The notes: generated by a model from the sequence alone, not told the origin. A DNA stretch of 64,000 nt from PALSA-1296 sp038210275 (GCA_038210275.1 JBBQWV010000018.1:21903-85902), one strand, 5' to 3'; positions 1 to 8,271 are shown, counted from the first letter of the stretch. Numbers and translations are program-made.

Positions 1-396
1 AGGCTATCAAAACGTGTGGAATATGGACTTATGGCGCTTCAGTACTTGGCAAAGTCCGGTACGGTAGCGACGACGCGCGAAATTTCGGCGTCGAAGAATA
101 TTCCGTATGACTTGCTTGCGAAGGTGATGCAGTCATTGAAATCCGAAGGCATTATTGATTCATACCAAGGTGTACGCGGCGGATATGCGCTGCTCTTCTC
201 GCCGGAATCAATTAATCTTTCGCGTGTCGTCAAAGCACTCGATGAGCATACAACGATCACCGAATGCATCTCTCCATCGGGCGAGCATGCAACGTGTCAG
301 ATGTTCGATACCTGCACGATCAAAGAACCGATGAATAAACTTCAGCTTCGCATGGAGGAATCCATGGGGAAGATGACGATAGCGGAATTGCTTTGA
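1..396 (+). CDS. iscR: Rrf2/IscR-family transcriptional regulator, 5' end outside the window
   Basis: Fe-S-responsive winged-helix regulator of the Rrf2 family, expected to control the isc operon that follows. The reading frame is open from base 1 and reads RLSKRVEYGL..., matching the usual Rrf2 N-terminus. The true start is therefore just upstream of the window, and the GTG at 16 is only an internal codon. The helix-turn-helix and wing (VRGGYAL) lie in the first half. Three cysteines (EC-x8-C-x5-C, around codons 95-110 from the window edge) match the cluster-binding Cys triad of IscR in number and place. It is on the same strand as iscS but separated from it by a repeat-flanked GIY-YIG gene. 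Family is clear; calling it the isc regulator rests on context. Confidence 0.85.
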   Translation, partial: RLSKRVEYGLMALQYLAKSGTVATTREISASKNIPYDLLAKVMQSLKSEGIIDSYQGVRGGYALLFSPESINLSRVVKALDEHTTITECISPSGEHATCQMFDTCTIKEPMNKLQLRMEESMGKMTIAELL

Positions 397-410
397 TTTT
401 GTTTTTAGGT

Positions 411-534
411 GTCATTGCGAGGAGCCGCGAAGCGCGACGAAGCAATCCCCTGAGGATTGGTAGAAAGTAACGTTCTGCAAATACATTGTGGGAATCGCTT
501 CGTCAGTCGCTATCGCATCTACTCGCAATGACAC
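411..534. repeat. Interspersed palindromic repeat, family A (GTCATTGCGAG / CTCGCAATGAC)
   Basis: Begins GTCATTGCGAGGAG and ends CTCGCAATGACAC. The inner arms (GACGAAGCAATCCC and GGAATCGCTTCGTC) are also complementary, so the whole element can fold into one long hairpin. Related full or half copies occur at about 871-903, 33822-33933, 35204-35304, 38964-39076, 45083-45112, 46836-46949 and 48326-48446. The terminal arms are conserved and the centres differ. Confidence 0.8.
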
Positions 535-548
535 AGTAAGAAAAAAAG

Positions 549-848
549 ATGTCGGGATTAAGCAAACGATATTACTTGTATATGATGACAAACAAACACT
601 TGAATGTCCTTTATACAGGAGTTAGGAATGATCTCCGGCGAAGAGTAAACGAGCACAAGGAAAAGAAAATAGAAAGCTTTTCAAAACAGTATAATACTGA
701 TCGGCTCGTTTATTACGAAGAGTTTTATGAAGTAGATCAGGCTATTGCCCGCGAAAAACAAATTAAAGGTGGCTCGCGAAAAAAGAAAGATTTACTAGTT
801 GAGAAAATGAATCAGGAATGGAAGGATCTCTCGGTAGAGTTTTTGTAG
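549..848 (+). CDS. Small GIY-YIG domain protein
   Basis: A 99-residue single-domain GIY-YIG protein of the YhbQ/UPF0213 type. The GIY-YIG pair appears as YYLYMMTNK and LYTGVRNDL near residues 9-30. The conserved Arg/His helix (RRRVNEHK) follows, then Glu and Lys-rich IAREKQIKGG near 65-75. Such small proteins are structure-selective or repair-type nucleases or nuclease-like proteins; their substrates are mostly unknown. It lies between iscR and iscS, with a family A repeat ending 15 bp before its start and a half repeat 22 bp after its stop. Its C-terminal WKDLSVEF is typical of copies of this family. It probably moved in with the repeats (inference). Confidence 0.75.
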   Translation: MSGLSKRYYLYMMTNKHLNVLYTGVRNDLRRRVNEHKEKKIESFSKQYNTDRLVYYEEFYEVDQAIAREKQIKGGSRKKKDLLVEKMNQEWKDLSVEFL

Positions 849-870
849 AGAGAAATTCTGCCATTATTTA

Positions 871-903
871 GGGGATTGCTTCGCTATCACTCGCAATGAC
901 ACA
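871..903. repeat. Half copy (right arm) of family A repeat
   Basis: Starts GGGGATTGCTTCGC and ends CTCGCAATGACAC, the same right end as the 411-534 element and in the same orientation. The GIY-YIG gene is therefore bracketed by two direct right ends. Confidence 0.75.
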
Positions 904-934
904 AAGACAAAATTTTTGAAAAGGAAACGATACA

Positions 935-2167
935 ATGGTAAAGATACCGATATACTTAGATAATAACGCCACCACGCCTGTTGACCCTCGCGTGCTTGAG
1001 GCGATGATGCCGTATTTTACCGAGAAATTCGGTAATGCTGCAAGCCGTAATCACAGCTTTGGCTGGTCGGCAGAGGAGGGTGTTGATTGGGCACGTAATA
1101 CGATCGCCAAATATATTGGCGCCGATGAAAAAGAGATCGTCTTTACTTCCGGTTCGACCGAAGCAAATAATCTTGCCATCAAAGGCGTTGCCGAGATGTA
1201 TGCCTCCAAAGGTAATCACATCATCACCTGCACGACTGAGCATAAAGCTGTGCTTGATACATGCAAAGCTCTGGAGCGCAAGGGTTCGCGCGTCACGTAT
1301 CTGACCGTCAATAGTGAAGGATTTATTAATCTCGATGAACTTCGCGCTGCGATCACCGATCAGACGATTCTTGTCACGATCATGCATGCCAATAATGAGA
1401 TCGGCGTGATACAAGATATTGAAGCCATCGGAAAAATTTGTCATGAGAAGGGTGTGCTCTTCCATACCGATGCAACGCAGTCCATCGGTAAAATACCTTT
1501 CGATGCTCAACGAATGAATGTTGATCTTGCATCAATGTCAGCACATAAAATGTACGGACCGAAAGGCGTCGGCGCTTTATATGTTCGCAAAAAAAATCCT
1601 CGCGTTAAGCTTACATCTCAAATGGATGGCGGCGGGCATGAGCGCGGAATGCGTTCGGGCACGCTGAATGTGCCTGGCATCGTCGGACTTGCAAAAGCGC
1701 TTGAGATATGTATGACGGATATGTCCGTCGAAGTGCCACGCATTCAAGGCATGCGCGATAAACTTTGGAATTTGCTCAATGCCGAGCTTGATGAGCTGTA
1801 TATCAATGGACCTGATCCATTGAAGAATCCTGAATCACGCTTACCTGGAAATCTCAATGTCAGCTTTGCATTCGTCGAAGGCGAAGCAATGATGATGGGC
1901 ATTAAGGATATCGCCGTTAGTTCAGGGTCTGCTTGTACATCAGCAAGCTTAGAGCCGAGTTATATTTTAAAGGCGCTCGGAGTCGGAGAAGATCTAGCGC
2001 ATACATCTATTCGTTTTGGAATCGGAAGATTCAACACGGATGAAGAGATCGAGTACACTGCAAAAGATGTGATCAAAGCAGTGCTTCATCTGCGCGATAT
2101 GTCGCCGCTTTATGAAATGGCGAAGATGGGAATAGATTTGAAATCAGTAGAGTGGGCAGCACACTAA
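935..2167 (+). CDS. iscS: Cysteine desulfurase IscS
   Basis: PLP enzyme that takes sulfur from L-cysteine and passes it as persulfide to IscU. Length (410 residues) is normal for IscS. The PLP lysine is K205 in SAHKMYGPKG, the PLP-stacking histidine is H103 (TTEHK), and the mobile-loop catalytic cysteine is C334 in SSGSACTSAS. The ATG follows a GAAAAGGAAACG purine stretch. The short IscS-type loop, and iscU, iscA and hscBA downstream, place it in the ISC system rather than SUF or NIF. It is separated from iscU by one unrecognised gene. Confidence 0.96.
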   Translation: MVKIPIYLDNNATTPVDPRVLEAMMPYFTEKFGNAASRNHSFGWSAEEGVDWARNTIAKYIGADEKEIVFTSGSTEANNLAIKGVAEMYASKGNHIITCTTEHKAVLDTCKALERKGSRVTYLTVNSEGFINLDELRAAITDQTILVTIMHANNEIGVIQDIEAIGKICHEKGVLFHTDATQSIGKIPFDAQRMNVDLASMSAHKMYGPKGVGALYVRKKNPRVKLTSQMDGGGHERGMRSGTLNVPGIVGLAKALEICMTDMSVEVPRIQGMRDKLWNLLNAELDELYINGPDPLKNPESRLPGNLNVSFAFVEGEAMMMGIKDIAVSSGSACTSASLEPSYILKALGVGEDLAHTSIRFGIGRFNTDEEIEYTAKDVIKAVLHLRDMSPLYEMAKMGIDLKSVEWAAH

Positions 2168-2170
2168 TTA

Positions 2171-2284
2171 GCTATGAGCGCTGAGTAATGAGGACTGAGT
2201 GTTATTACGCAGCACTTGTGAAAGATTCGTATTTTTGCATGACAACGATTTTACTTAGCACTCATAGCTCAGCACTCAGCACTT
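2171..2284. repeat. Imperfect inverted repeat of word-like sequence between iscS and the next gene
   Basis: The left arm reads CTATGAGCGCTGAGTAATGAGG and the right arm CACTCATAGCTCAGCACTCAGC. They are roughly complementary and enclose about 60 bp. It resembles the other AT-rich, word-repeating intergenic palindromes of this window. Its role is unknown; it may fold in the iscS mRNA. Confidence 0.5.
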
Positions 2285-2293
2285 AAAAAAGAC

Positions 2294-2788
2294 ATGCCAA
2301 GTTCAGACATATTTATAGATTATCCGTACGAGCTTTTTAGCTTCATGCGTGAGATACATAAGCCGGTGTTCCATAACTCGAACATCTTCTTGCGCGATAT
2401 GCAGTATTCCATTCAGGATTACTTTCAGGATAAGCAAGGCGTAACAGTTCGCGATCCTGAAGCAGAACGTATCACTCAGGAAGTCGCAAGAGCTTTCGAG
2501 AGTAAAGGAATTTTTAAGAAGGTAAATCCGCAAGGATATACGCTGAATTATCCTGAACTTGTTGCCAGCAAAACGGGCAATACCCGTGGTGGAATGCAAG
2601 GGGAGTTACCCGATCAGATGCCGCCGCCCAAAGCCGCAGCACCTGCGCCAGCTCCGAAAGCCGCTGCTCCGTCAGCAGCAGCAAAACCAGTTGCCGCACC
2701 AAGCGTACCCAAACCAGCTGCTGTGCCTATAGTTGCAGGGGCTACGCCGGCAGGAGCAAAAGCTCCTCCGCCATGGCTGAAGAAATAA
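2294..2788 (+). CDS. Unrecognised protein with Pro/Ala-rich tail, inside the isc operon
   Basis: A 164-residue protein I do not recognise. The N-terminal half (about 1-95) is a mixed, probably globular domain with many aromatic residues near the start. The C-terminal half (about 105-160) is almost only Pro, Ala, Lys, Val and Gly, a flexible tail like the linkers of biotin/lipoyl carrier proteins, and it ends APPPWLKK. No cysteine is present, so it is unlikely to bind a cluster by itself. No signal peptide is seen. It lies between iscS and iscU on the same strand, so a role with the ISC machinery is plausible but not shown. Confidence 0.7.
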   Translation: MPSSDIFIDYPYELFSFMREIHKPVFHNSNIFLRDMQYSIQDYFQDKQGVTVRDPEAERITQEVARAFESKGIFKKVNPQGYTLNYPELVASKTGNTRGGMQGELPDQMPPPKAAAPAPAPKAAAPSAAAKPVAAPSVPKPAAVPIVAGATPAGAKAPPPWLKK

Positions 2789-2875
2789 GCAAACAATGAT
2801 AGACGCTTTGGCATAAAAGTTGAATCAAAAAAGAATAGAAAACGTATAAAATAGCAGAAAGTAAAGGATAAGATT

Positions 2876-3277
2876 ATGGCATATTCAGATAAGGTTTTAG
2901 ATCACTATTCGAATCCGCGTAATGTCGGAACGATGGACCCGAACGATCCGAATGTCGGAACGGGATTAGTTGGTGCACCGGAATGCGGTGACGTGATGCG
3001 TTTGCAGCTCAAGATCAGCGACGACGGCATCATCGAAGATGCGAAGTTCAAAACATTTGGCTGCGGAAGCGCCATTGCTTCAAGCTCTTTTGCAACGGAA
3101 GTGATCAAAGGACGCTCGATCGATGAAGCGTATGCGCTCAAGAATACGGAGATCGTGAAGGAATTGAATCTTCCTCCGGTAAAGATCCACTGTTCGGTTC
3201 TTGCCGAAGATGCGATCAAAGCAGCGATTTCGGATTACAAGAAAAAACATGCAGCGCTTGAAGCTGCGAATGCGTAA
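2876..3277 (+). CDS. iscU: Fe-S cluster scaffold protein IscU
   Basis: Scaffold on which [2Fe-2S] clusters are built with sulfur from IscS before HscA/HscB-driven transfer. The three assembly cysteines are C37 (APECGD, with D39), C63 (FGCGSA) and C106 (IHCSVLAED). The HscA recognition motif LPPVK is present at 99-103, just before C106. At 133 residues it has the usual length. It begins 87 bp after the Pro/Ala-rich gene and is followed 36 bp later by iscA. Confidence 0.97.
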   Translation: MAYSDKVLDHYSNPRNVGTMDPNDPNVGTGLVGAPECGDVMRLQLKISDDGIIEDAKFKTFGCGSAIASSSFATEVIKGRSIDEAYALKNTEIVKELNLPPVKIHCSVLAEDAIKAAISDYKKKHAALEAANA

Positions 3278-3313
3278 ATTTTAGCTTAAATTAGCTTAAA
3301 GGAGAAGATAACT

Positions 3314-3721
3314 ATGTTAATGGAAAATGAAGTAATGACAGCTCCGTCTCTTGAAGAGACGACAGTTGAAAAGGCTTTTGCCAATATTGATGAAGAGATC
3401 AACCTGACGGAAAAAGCTCGTACCGAGATCGCAAAGATCATGGCGGCGAATAATATTCCAGAAACCTACGGCTTGCGCGTCGGCGTCAAAGGCGGCGGAT
3501 GCTCGGGGCTTTCGTATTCGCTTGGCTTCGATAAAGAAGCGCATGAAGGCGATATGAAACTCACAATCGAAGGCGTAAATATTTTCGTTGATCCGAAATC
3601 GCTCTTCTATTTATCAGGCACTCAACTTGATTATACTGACGGGTTGAACGGCAAAGGATTCGTCTTCAACAATCCAAACGCCAGCAAATCCTGCGGTTGT
3701 GGAAGTTCGTTCGGAGTATAA
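3314..3721 (+). CDS. iscA: A-type Fe-S carrier protein IscA/ErpA-like
   Basis: Iron-sulfur carrier (HesB/IscA family). The three conserved cysteines are C63 (GGGCSGLSY) and C127/C129 (SCGCGSSF) at the C-terminus. A strong ribosome-binding site (AAAGGAGAAG) lies just before the ATG at 3314. The first 28 residues are an acidic extension that ordinary IscA lacks; the family domain starts at INLTEKARTEI. It sits between iscU and hscB, which fits IscA better than ErpA. Confidence 0.93.
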   Translation: MLMENEVMTAPSLEETTVEKAFANIDEEINLTEKARTEIAKIMAANNIPETYGLRVGVKGGGCSGLSYSLGFDKEAHEGDMKLTIEGVNIFVDPKSLFYLSGTQLDYTDGLNGKGFVFNNPNASKSCGCGSSFGV

Positions 3722-3734
3722 TTTCGCATTTATA

Positions 3735-4331
3735 ATGCAGGACTTCTTTCTTACGCTCGGCGTAGAGCGGACATTTGGTTTTGATAACGCCGCTCTTGAG
3801 CGGCGTTTTCACGATTTACAGCGTAGCTCTCATCCGGATCGTTTTTCAGGAGAGCCTGCAGAAATTATTGATTCTGCACTTGATCGCTCAAGCGCGATCA
3901 ATGAAGCATACAGAACTCTTCGCAATCCATTACGCCGAACAAAGCATTTGCTTTCGCTCTATGGATATTCAGTTGAACAATCGAAGCAGGTTCCGATGGA
4001 CTTGCTTGAACTGGTGATGAATGTTCAGGAGAAAGTGAGTGAAATTGAATTTGCAAATGAAGATGCAAAGTCTGGGATAATTAAAAGCATAGAACCGCTT
4101 CTCCGAGAAATGAACGGGCGCAAATCAATGATTGATAGTGAATGCGATAAACAACGTGGAGAATGGGATGCGATTCTTAACCATGCCGAACCAGGCGGTG
4201 AAATAAGTGAGGCAGAAAAAACAATTTTACAACGCATAGCAAGTGCTCTTGCTTCACGAGCATATATCATAACGTTGCTCGATTCTCTTACCGCTGCAAG
4301 TAAAGGGGATTCGATGGTGTTGAAACATTAA
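3735..4331 (+). CDS. hscB: Fe-S assembly J-domain co-chaperone HscB
   Basis: J-protein that delivers IscU to HscA and stimulates its ATPase. The J-domain is N-terminal with HPD at residues 33-35 (SSHPDRF). The helical HSCB C-terminal domain follows (about 80-165). The ATG at 3735 is chosen because it starts at MQDFFLTLGV like other HscBs, and the upstream in-frame codons overlap the iscA end. Length from this start is 198 residues, slightly longer than usual (about 170) because of a C-terminal extension. The isc series continues with hscA after gmhA. Confidence 0.9.
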   Translation: MQDFFLTLGVERTFGFDNAALERRFHDLQRSSHPDRFSGEPAEIIDSALDRSSAINEAYRTLRNPLRRTKHLLSLYGYSVEQSKQVPMDLLELVMNVQEKVSEIEFANEDAKSGIIKSIEPLLREMNGRKSMIDSECDKQRGEWDAILNHAEPGGEISEAEKTILQRIASALASRAYIITLLDSLTAASKGDSMVLKH

Positions 4332-4339
4332 CTCTCGCC

Positions 4340-4450
4340 CACCATTGAAATGGTAGGCTATGTTGTTGTCATCCGCCAAAGACGGATTCTGGTAGTCGCC
4401 TTTGGCGACGGCAACAACTCCACCCACGGTTTCAACCGTGGGCGGAGTTC
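4340..4450. repeat. REP-like hairpin cluster between hscB and gmhA
   Basis: Three nested or adjacent hairpins: GCCCACCATTGAAATGGTAGGC, then a GTTGTTG...CAACAAC stem holding CGCCAAAG/CTTTGGCG, then CCCACGGTTTCAACCGTGGG. The last word resembles REP units mobilised by REP-associated tyrosine transposases in other bacteria (from memory, not searched). It may attenuate transcription from hscB into gmhA-hscA. Confidence 0.6.
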
Positions 4451-4476
4451 GGAATGAAATATTAATTTGATTTTTT

Positions 4477-5067
4477 ATGCCCACAATAGATAACATTCAA
4501 GCATCTCTTCATCAGGCGCAAGATGCACTTGCGTTATTCTTGGCAGATAAAAATTCGCTTGCACAAATTGAGCAGTTCGTCGAATTGCTGACAAAGACGT
4601 TCAACTCCGGTAATAAGATCTATTCAGCGGGCAATGGCGGAAGTCATTGTGATGCAATGCATTTTGCTGAAGAGTGGACGGGTCGTTATCGCAAAGACCG
4701 CAAGCCGCTTCCGGCGCTTGCATTTGCTGATCCGTCGCATATGAGCTGCGTCTCGAATGATTACGGCTTCGAACATGTCTTCGAGAGAATGGTTGAGGCG
4801 TTCGGAGAAAAGGGAGATATATTCCTTGGCATCACTACTTCCGGCAATAGTAAGAATATTCTTCTTGCAGCCGAAGCAGCAAAGAAAAAAGGAATGCACG
4901 TCGTCGGACTTTTGGGCAAGGATGGTGGACCAATGAAAGGACTATGCGACATTCCGATCATTGTACCGGGTGCAACGACAGACCGTATTCAGGAATTGCA
5001 TATTAAGATCATTCACATCGTAATCGAATGTACTGAGCGAAATCTGTTTCCTGAGTTATACTCATAA
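4477..5067 (+). CDS. gmhA: Phosphoheptose isomerase GmhA (SIS domain)
   Basis: Converts sedoheptulose 7-phosphate to D-glycero-heptose 7-phosphate, the first step to the heptose of the LPS core. It is a single SIS domain of 196 residues. Family motifs are GNGGSHCDA (52-60), the TSGNS phosphate loop (121-125) and RIQELH (170-175) followed by H180. These fit the metal and active-site positions of GmhA. It sits between hscB and hscA, interrupting an otherwise standard isc order. No other heptose gene is in the window. Confidence 0.9.
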   Translation: MPTIDNIQASLHQAQDALALFLADKNSLAQIEQFVELLTKTFNSGNKIYSAGNGGSHCDAMHFAEEWTGRYRKDRKPLPALAFADPSHMSCVSNDYGFEHVFERMVEAFGEKGDIFLGITTSGNSKNILLAAEAAKKKGMHVVGLLGKDGGPMKGLCDIPIIVPGATTDRIQELHIKIIHIVIECTERNLFPELYS

Positions 5068-5108
5068 ATTTTTTATTTTTTAATTTTGCATTTTTAATTT
5101 CTAAACTC

Positions 5109-6998
5109 TTGCCACTTCAAATCACATTACCGGGGCAGAATATCGGCGGGAAAGTCGTCGGGATCGATCTTGGTACGACGAATTCTCTCGTTGCCTACGT
5201 CGAGTTTGGTGAGGCGAAGGTTATACCCGGGCGCGATGGCGGTCTTGTGCCATCAGTTGTGACAATAGGCGATGATGGAAGTATTGTTGCTGTTGGAGTT
5301 GCTGCAAAACGTCGTGCGCTGATTGATGCAGGGCATACGGTATATTCTGTTAAGCGTTTGATGGGCAAATCATACTCCGATGTGAAGAAGGAATCGGGTA
5401 TGCTTTCGTATAAGCTTGTTCCGAGAGAAGAAGGACTCGTTCGCATTAGCATAGGTGACAAAGAATACACTCCAATAGAACTTTCGAGTTTTGTTCTCAG
5501 CGAACTTAAAGAACGTGCTGAAAAATATTTTGAAGAACCGGTAACGAAAGCTGTCATTACTGTCCCTGCATATTTCAACGATGCACAACGCCAAGCAACA
5601 AAAGATGCCGGACGTCTTGCGGGATTGGATGTACTTCGCATTATTAACGAGCCAACTGCAGCAGCGCTTGCGTACGGACTTGATAGAAAAAAGAATGGCA
5701 TCTTCGCCATTTACGATTTTGGCGGCGGTACGTTTGATGTTTCAATTCTGAAACTCACCGACGGTGTATTTGAAGTACTTGCAACAAATGGTGATACATA
5801 TCTTGGCGGCGATGATATTGATAGGCGCTTAATGGAGCTGTTCCTTTCGCAGATCACAAGAGTTGAACCAAGTTTTATTCCGAGTGCTGAAGAACTTCAA
5901 CTCGTAAGACTTGAAGCGGAGCGAGCGAAAATTACACTTTCGAATGCGCCTTCAGTAACGGTTGACATTTCAATTCCGAGTAAGAATATCGCATACAAGC
6001 GAAATTTTACTCATGCCGAACTTGACATGATCTCGCGTCCTGTATTGGAGCGGACAAAGAAACCGTGCTTGGATGCAATGAAGGATGCAGGTTTATCGCC
6101 GAAAGATATTGAAGAAGTTGTGCTCGTCGGCGGCTCAACGCGTATGCCTGCTGTAAAGGCTCTTGTACAGGAGTTGTTTCAACGCAAACCACATGACTCG
6201 CTAAATCCTGATGAGACGGTTGCTCTTGGCGCAGCGATTCAGGCAAATATTCTTTCCGGCGGCGCGAATGATATCTTATTACTTGATGTAACTCCGTTAT
6301 CGCTTGGTATCGAGACGATCGGCGGAATGATGAGCACAATTATTTCGCGCAACACTACTATTCCCACAAAGGCAAAAGAAAATTATACGACATTCGCCGA
6401 TAACCAAACCGGTGTAGAGATCAATGTCTATCAAGGTGAACGTGACCAAGTCAAGGACAACCGACATCTTGCATCATTTACTCTGAAAGGCATTCCACCG
6501 TTGCCTGCAGGGGCTGCAAAAGTCGAAGTAAATTTTCTTATCGATGCCGATGGTATTTTGCACGTAACTGCAAAAGAAGTTTATACAGGAATAGAAACGC
6601 AGATTGAAGTGAAACCATCGTACGGTTTGACAGACGAAGAGATTGAGCGGATGCTTCGAGAGAGCATTAAATTTGCAAAAGAGGATATTGCCGTGCGCCG
6701 CCTTATCGAAACGAAGACAGAAGCCGAACGTGTTGTAGCCGCAACAGAGAAAGTGATGGGGCAGATTCGCAGAGGCGAGGTGAATATCTCTTCCGATAAG
6801 ATGCAAACGCTCAATATAAACGGCATGATTGACGCACTTTATGCGGTGAAAAAATCTCTTAGCGGAGAAAATGCAAAAGAGCTTCAGGAAAATCTTGATA
6901 CTCTTGAGCATGTGACTGAGCCTCTTGCGCACGAAATTATGAATGCCTCCGTTTCACAGGCGTTAAGCGGGAAGGCATTAGAAGAAGTAGGATCGTAA
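5109..6998 (+). CDS. hscA: Fe-S assembly Hsp70 chaperone HscA
   Basis: ATP-driven chaperone that binds the LPPVK motif of IscU and promotes cluster transfer. The Hsp70 ATPase domain starts with GIDLGTTNS (18-26) and has the AYFNDAQRQATKDAG and INEPTAAALAYGL motifs; the substrate-binding domain and helical lid follow. Length is 629 residues, close to other HscAs. The start is TTG at 5109, because no ATG or GTG occurs between the upstream stop and the conserved region, and no clear ribosome-binding site is visible. Position before fdx and iscX separates it from a general DnaK. Confidence 0.93.
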   Translation: MPLQITLPGQNIGGKVVGIDLGTTNSLVAYVEFGEAKVIPGRDGGLVPSVVTIGDDGSIVAVGVAAKRRALIDAGHTVYSVKRLMGKSYSDVKKESGMLSYKLVPREEGLVRISIGDKEYTPIELSSFVLSELKERAEKYFEEPVTKAVITVPAYFNDAQRQATKDAGRLAGLDVLRIINEPTAAALAYGLDRKKNGIFAIYDFGGGTFDVSILKLTDGVFEVLATNGDTYLGGDDIDRRLMELFLSQITRVEPSFIPSAEELQLVRLEAERAKITLSNAPSVTVDISIPSKNIAYKRNFTHAELDMISRPVLERTKKPCLDAMKDAGLSPKDIEEVVLVGGSTRMPAVKALVQELFQRKPHDSLNPDETVALGAAIQANILSGGANDILLLDVTPLSLGIETIGGMMSTIISRNTTIPTKAKENYTTFADNQTGVEINVYQGERDQVKDNRHLASFTLKGIPPLPAGAAKVEVNFLIDADGILHVTAKEVYTGIETQIEVKPSYGLTDEEIERMLRESIKFAKEDIAVRRLIETKTEAERVVAATEKVMGQIRRGEVNISSDKMQTLNINGMIDALYAVKKSLSGENAKELQENLDTLEHVTEPLAHEIMNASVSQALSGKALEEVGS

Positions 6999-7016
6999 AT
7001 TTTATTAAGGAATATA

Positions 7017-7352
7017 TTGCCGACAATTACGTATTATCCGATGAATGTTACCTGCGAGGCTCTCGTAGGTGATAATATTTTAGAAGTAGCACTTGCCAAC
7101 GGTATTGACTTGCAGCATAACTGCGGCGGTGTCTGCGCCTGCTCGACCTGTCACGTCATTGTCAAGAAAGGGTTGAACTCATTGACCGAAATGTCCGATG
7201 ATGAAGGCGATCAACTTGATGAGGCAGAAGGCTTAACGCTCGATTCGCGCCTTGGATGTCAGTCAAAAATAACAGAAGACGTTGATCTGATCGTTGAAAT
7301 TCCGCAGCTTAACCCTGCAATAGCAAAACTTTTTCACGAAGGAGCGCATTAG
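7017..7352 (+). CDS. fdx: ISC-type [2Fe-2S] ferredoxin
   Basis: Electron donor of the ISC system. Cluster cysteines are C36, C42 and C45 (HNCGGVCACSTC) and C81 (LGCQSK), the spacing of adrenodoxin-type ferredoxins; an extra C40 is common in Fdx. The TTG at 7017 is preceded by TTAAGGAATATA, which can serve as a ribosome-binding site. An ATG at codon 9 would cut into the first strand. It is 18 bp after hscA and 7 bp before iscX. Confidence 0.93.
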   Translation: MPTITYYPMNVTCEALVGDNILEVALANGIDLQHNCGGVCACSTCHVIVKKGLNSLTEMSDDEGDQLDEAEGLTLDSRLGCQSKITEDVDLIVEIPQLNPAIAKLFHEGAH

Positions 7353-7359
7353 AATACCT

Positions 7360-7569
7360 ATGACCTGGACTGATATAGAAGATATTGCTGAAGCCTTACT
7401 TGCAGCTCAACCGGAAGTCGATCCATTGACGGTACGGTTTACACAATTGCGTGATTGGATCGCAGCGTTACCTGATTGGAGCGACGATATTCATCTCTCA
7501 AATGAAGCAAAGCTTGAAGCTGTGCAGATGGAATGGTACGAACTTTGGAAAGATGAACACGGAGGCTGA
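7360..7569 (+). CDS. iscX: Fe-S assembly protein IscX
   Basis: Small acidic protein that binds IscS and iron and tunes cluster assembly. The 69-residue sequence shows the family pattern: TWTDIEDIAEAL, PLTVRFTQLRDWI and the C-terminal NEAKLEAVQMEWYEL. It is the usual last gene of an isc operon. Its TGA overlaps the next ATG by one base, so the LON-domain gene is probably co-translated. Confidence 0.93.
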   Translation: MTWTDIEDIAEALLAAQPEVDPLTVRFTQLRDWIAALPDWSDDIHLSNEAKLEAVQMEWYELWKDEHGG

Positions 7570-8228
7570 TGGCAAGCATTAATACTCGCATACCACTTTT
7601 CCCGCTTGGTGTCGTATTATTTCCGACATCTCGTGTACCGCTTCATATTTTTGAAGATCGGTATAAGAAACTCTGCGAAGAGAGTTTGAAAAATCATTCG
7701 ACTTTCGGCATTAATTATGTTGAAGAAGAAAAGCTTCACTCCATAGGCTGCACGGCACAAATCGCCGATGTAATCAAGCGTTATCCCGATGGCAAGCTTG
7801 ATATTATTACCGAAGGTGTTCGCCGATATGAGATCGTCAAGTTCGAGCAGGGAGGAGATACTGATCTTGCTCATGCAACCGTGAGATGGATCGAAGATGT
7901 AACCGAAGAACGCGACTTGGCTCTCGCCGACGAAACGATTGGGCTTTTTAATGAGTTGTGCGAGCTGGCATATAAAGGCACGATCGATACGCTTGATCCG
8001 TTGATGTGGCAGGGAAGCGATAAGCTTCCGTCATTTGCCATCGCGCAAAAATCGGGACTGGAAGCCGATCAGCGTCAGGCGTTGTTGTCAATCACCAGCG
8101 AAAACGAGAGGCTTGCGATCTTGAAGAATTTTTTGATTCAACTACTTCCAAGAGTGAAGGAAATTGAGACCGTGAATGATCTTATCCGAAACGACGGATA
8201 TATCGTTACCTGGAACAGGAAGAAATAA
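7569..8228 (+). CDS. Stand-alone LON substrate-binding-domain (PUA-like) protein
   Basis: A 219-residue protein matching only the N-terminal substrate-binding domain of Lon. It has the RIPLFPLGVVLFP start, then LHIFEDRYKKL and a helical C-terminal part. Neither the AAA nor the serine protease domain of Lon is present, which is normal for this family. Function is not established for the stand-alone proteins. It overlaps iscX by one base, so it is probably expressed with the isc operon. Confidence 0.85.
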   Translation: MASINTRIPLFPLGVVLFPTSRVPLHIFEDRYKKLCEESLKNHSTFGINYVEEEKLHSIGCTAQIADVIKRYPDGKLDIITEGVRRYEIVKFEQGGDTDLAHATVRWIEDVTEERDLALADETIGLFNELCELAYKGTIDTLDPLMWQGSDKLPSFAIAQKSGLEADQRQALLSITSENERLAILKNFLIQLLPRVKEIETVNDLIRNDGYIVTWNRKK

Positions 8229-8271
8229 TGTCGTAAATTTGCAGATATTTTAATCATCATAACAAGAACCT

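Noticed and set aside
411..534. CRISPR-like repeat
   Set aside because: The repeats are palindromic, about 100 bp, dispersed and not in a regular array with spacers.
956..1510. 184-codon minus-strand frame inside iscS
   Set aside because: It is fully antisense to iscS, a well-conserved gene; typical shadow frame.
2614..2814. Gly/Ala-rich minus-strand frame opposite the Pro/Ala tail
   Set aside because: It is the antisense reading of a Pro/Ala codon run, which is open in several frames.
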